Below are positions 62,300 to 64,000 of a stretch of 64,000 bases of DNA, in pieces (positions within the stretch are counted from its first letter, which is position 1; every line of letters starts with the position of its first letter). The position numbers were made by a program, and so were the translations under genes. The DNA is from Myxococcales bacterium (GTDB taxonomy: Bacteria; Myxococcota_A; Polyangia; Polyangiales; Houyiibacteriaceae), in NCBI GenBank assembly GCA_029861865.1, contig JAOTYL010000008.1, forward strand, positions 62,001 to 126,000. Direction: 5' to 3'. The notes under the pieces are model-generated. The model was not told the origin of the DNA and made no database searches. It was given only the letters and a program-made list of their open reading frames with translations.

Positions 62300-63909
62300 G
62301 GTGCAACCTCGACGAGCAAGAACTCCGGATGTATTGCGATCGCACGGATCAGTGCGCGGTACGTGCGGCCCTGCGCATCGAAGCTCGCGAAGACCTCCGA
62401 TAGGACATTCTCGTCTTTGGCTCCCATCTTGCGACCGTAGGCATGCTGCACGCTCTTCTCCGCGATACAGCGAGCCACCGTTTCACTCGCGGCGAGCGCG
62501 GTCGCAAACTCCTCGACATCTTGGTATTCCGCGTTGACATCGCCGACGGCGACGGTTCCTCCACCTACTAGCGGGTTTCCGAACTCGTCTTCCGTGATGT
62601 ACTGTCCCGCGGATCCGTACTGCTCGAACGCCAACCCGAGCGGGTCGAACAGGCCATGACATCCGCGACACAGGGCCTCTTCACTTTGAATCCCAAAGCG
62701 CTCCCGCTGACTAAGGCCGCTGGTTTCTGGTACGGCGATCTCGTCAATGGCTTCGCGGAGCTCTGGGTCCTCGGGAGGCGGCACGCTCTGGCAAAAGAGG
62801 TCGTTCAAAACGAAAAGGCCGCGGTCGATCATCGAGCTCGACGGATTGATGGTTCGGGCTGCGAGCACGCTGGCGTTTGTCAGAAGGCCGATCCGCTCGG
62901 GTACACCACTCAAGTCGTAGGTGGCGAATCCGCTATCCAAGGGCGGGAGACCGTAGAAGCTGGCGAGCGCCCCCGACAGCTCGGCTCGGTCTTCGACGAA
63001 CGCTCGCATCGTGTCGACGTCTTCTTCCCAAACCAGCCGTTCTAAGAGCCGATAGGTCTCCTCCTTCATGTCCGTCCCAAGCTCGAAGGACTCGGGGATC
63101 GCATCTAGGTAGAGCCATTGCTCGACATACTGACGAAAGGCGCGGCGGGCTCGCGGATGATCGAGCATCCGGTCAACCTGTGCGTCGATATTCGCGCGCA
63201 AAGTGCCCCCCAAAGCAAGGTCCAACAGCTCTTGGTCAGGCGCTGCATTCCACACCAAGAATGAAAGTCGTGTCGCCAGCTCGAACGAATCGACTTCGCG
63301 TCCTTCCCCAACGTTTTGCCCTGCCTGCGACTCGAGACGATAGATGAAGTACGGCGACTGCAGCATCGCCCGTAGCACGAGGGCTGCCCCTTCTTGAAAC
63401 CCTTCACCTTCCTCTTGGGCCAAGTTGACCAGGCGCGAAAAGAAGACACGTTCGGTGTCGGCTACCGGACCACGCATTACGAGCAGGCCGACACGATCGA
63501 CGAATCCATCGTAGCAATCCGCGCGCATCTCGGTACAAGTGGCATATGTAGACACGAGACCGGCCACGTCCGCTTGGGCCACGGCCTCTTCAGCGATCGC
63601 ATCGTAAGCGCGTACTCGGGCTGGGCTGAGCAATAGATCCTCGGCGGAGTTACGGAACCCCTCGGGGATGCGATTGTCGCGCGGCAGGTCGTAGTCGTCT
63701 GCGTCGAGATCTACGTCGAGCACGACCTCCAGGGAGTTGAAGTACTCCTCTCGTGTCAATCGGCGCCCAACTGCATGTCCGAGGCTCACCCGTCTCGCTT
63801 CGGGACCGATGAGGTCCGGAGGCGTGCCGAAACCCCCTCCTGAAATCTGGGCGTCGCAAGCTACGAGACTCAGCGCGGCCAGAAGGCCGAGGCTTTGGCA
63901 CAGACCCAT
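62296..63909 (-). CDS. DUF1592/DUF1588/DUF1585 lipoprotein
   Basis: 537 residues from ATG 63909. The signal ends SLVAC, a lipobox. Domains in order: GRRLTREEYFNSLEVVL (DUF1587-like start), DUF1592 core, DUF1588 with SMIDRGLFVLNDLFC, and C-terminal DUF1585 region. A heme-binding-like CRGCH motif sits in EEALCRGCHGLFDP, so it may be a c-type cytochrome fragment or metal protein. Operon with DUF1552. A longer frame reaches GTG 63987 but adds no signal. Confidence 0.85.
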   Translation of the reverse strand: MGLCQSLGLLAALSLVACDAQISGGGFGTPPDLIGPEARRVSLGHAVGRRLTREEYFNSLEVVLDVDLDADDYDLPRDNRIPEGFRNSAEDLLLSPARVRAYDAIAEEAVAQADVAGLVSTYATCTEMRADCYDGFVDRVGLLVMRGPVADTERVFFSRLVNLAQEEGEGFQEGAALVLRAMLQSPYFIYRLESQAGQNVGEGREVDSFELATRLSFLVWNAAPDQELLDLALGGTLRANIDAQVDRMLDHPRARRAFRQYVEQWLYLDAIPESFELGTDMKEETYRLLERLVWEEDVDTMRAFVEDRAELSGALASFYGLPPLDSGFATYDLSGVPERIGLLTNASVLAARTINPSSSMIDRGLFVLNDLFCQSVPPPEDPELREAIDEIAVPETSGLSQRERFGIQSEEALCRGCHGLFDPLGLAFEQYGSAGQYITEDEFGNPLVGGGTVAVGDVNAEYQDVEEFATALAASETVARCIAEKSVQHAYGRKMGAKDENVLSEVFASFDAQGRTYRALIRAIAIHPEFLLVEVAP

Positions 63910-64000
63910 GGCCAGCGGCCGTCGTCTTGAGAGACGCGGATCATTCACAGCGAGGCACCACCGACCAATATCATCGGTTCGATCCACCGCCGCAATAACC

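Overview
The window is GC-rich chromosomal DNA, most likely from a member of the Myxococcota. Three intact proteins and one broken gene end in a MYXO-CTERM-like tail (Cys, hydrophobic segment, Arg cluster). One of them combines CDDGN-type Cys-rich repeats with a long run of thrombospondin type 3 Ca-binding repeats. There are also many lipoproteins, outer-membrane barrels, a Ser/Thr kinase and a REC-like/PilZ protein. The assignment is inferred from gene content only. There is no rRNA and one tRNA (Leu, anticodon TAG); no CRISPR array or prophage was seen.

Layout. 1-4.2 kb: edge of a lipoprotein gene, then tandem glutamine synthetases of types I and II behind a sigma-54-like promoter, and a convergent Zn alcohol dehydrogenase. 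4.4-8.5 kb: an APC transporter fused to a TrkA-type RCK module, phosphofructokinase, and an SRPBCC protein. 8.6-11.5 kb: tRNA-Leu, a REP-associated tyrosine transposase with its repeats on both sides, and homoserine dehydrogenase. 11.6-14.6 kb: an acetolactate-synthase-like ThDP enzyme coupled to an aldehyde dehydrogenase. 14.7-18.1 kb: hairpins, REC-like/PilZ protein, SRPBCC, CPBP protease and an SDR. 18.2-20.7 kb: a PerR-like/AhpC/Dps oxidative-stress cluster and an MscS channel. 20.8-25.4 kb: O-methyltransferase, ceramidase-like lipoprotein, and an sqr-tusE-dsrE-like sulfur operon. 25.5-31.3 kb: E2 acyltransferase, a small membrane protein, TerB-like protein, a lipoprotein, an outer-membrane protein and a truncated Hsp70. 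31.4-34.2 kb: a Rieske oxygenase, an NTF2-like partner and its flavoprotein reductase, sharing an identical promoter element that contains a KstR-type palindrome. 34.2-41.1 kb: Bcp peroxiredoxin, two secreted trypsin-like proteases flanking pyruvate kinase, TetR, haloalkane-dehalogenase-like hydrolase, a TRAP solute-binding fragment and a TVP38-like protein. 41.2-47 kb: two paralogous TMTC-like membrane proteins, DoxX, and a DUF3570/DUF4266 pair. 47.1-57 kb: kinase, PLC-like lipoprotein, barrel, the ~1,600-residue TSP3 protein and a frameshifted beta-helix gene. 57-64 kb: lipoprotein, PGBD protein, YpfJ-like metallopeptidase, acyl-CoA dehydrogenase, and a DUF1592/DUF1552 pair.

The most coherent functional unit is the Rieske monooxygenase set. 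Two oppositely oriented transcription units carry the same 18-base promoter segment, so one TetR-type repressor probably controls both the oxygenase/NTF2 operon and its reductase. The second is the peroxide-stress cluster, where a cysteine-free Fur-family regulator has a PerR-box-like palindrome that ends three bases before its own start codon. Gene decay is visible at several points: a thioesterase remnant, the TRAP fragment and the beta-helix gene. Four convergent gene pairs overlap at their 3' ends.
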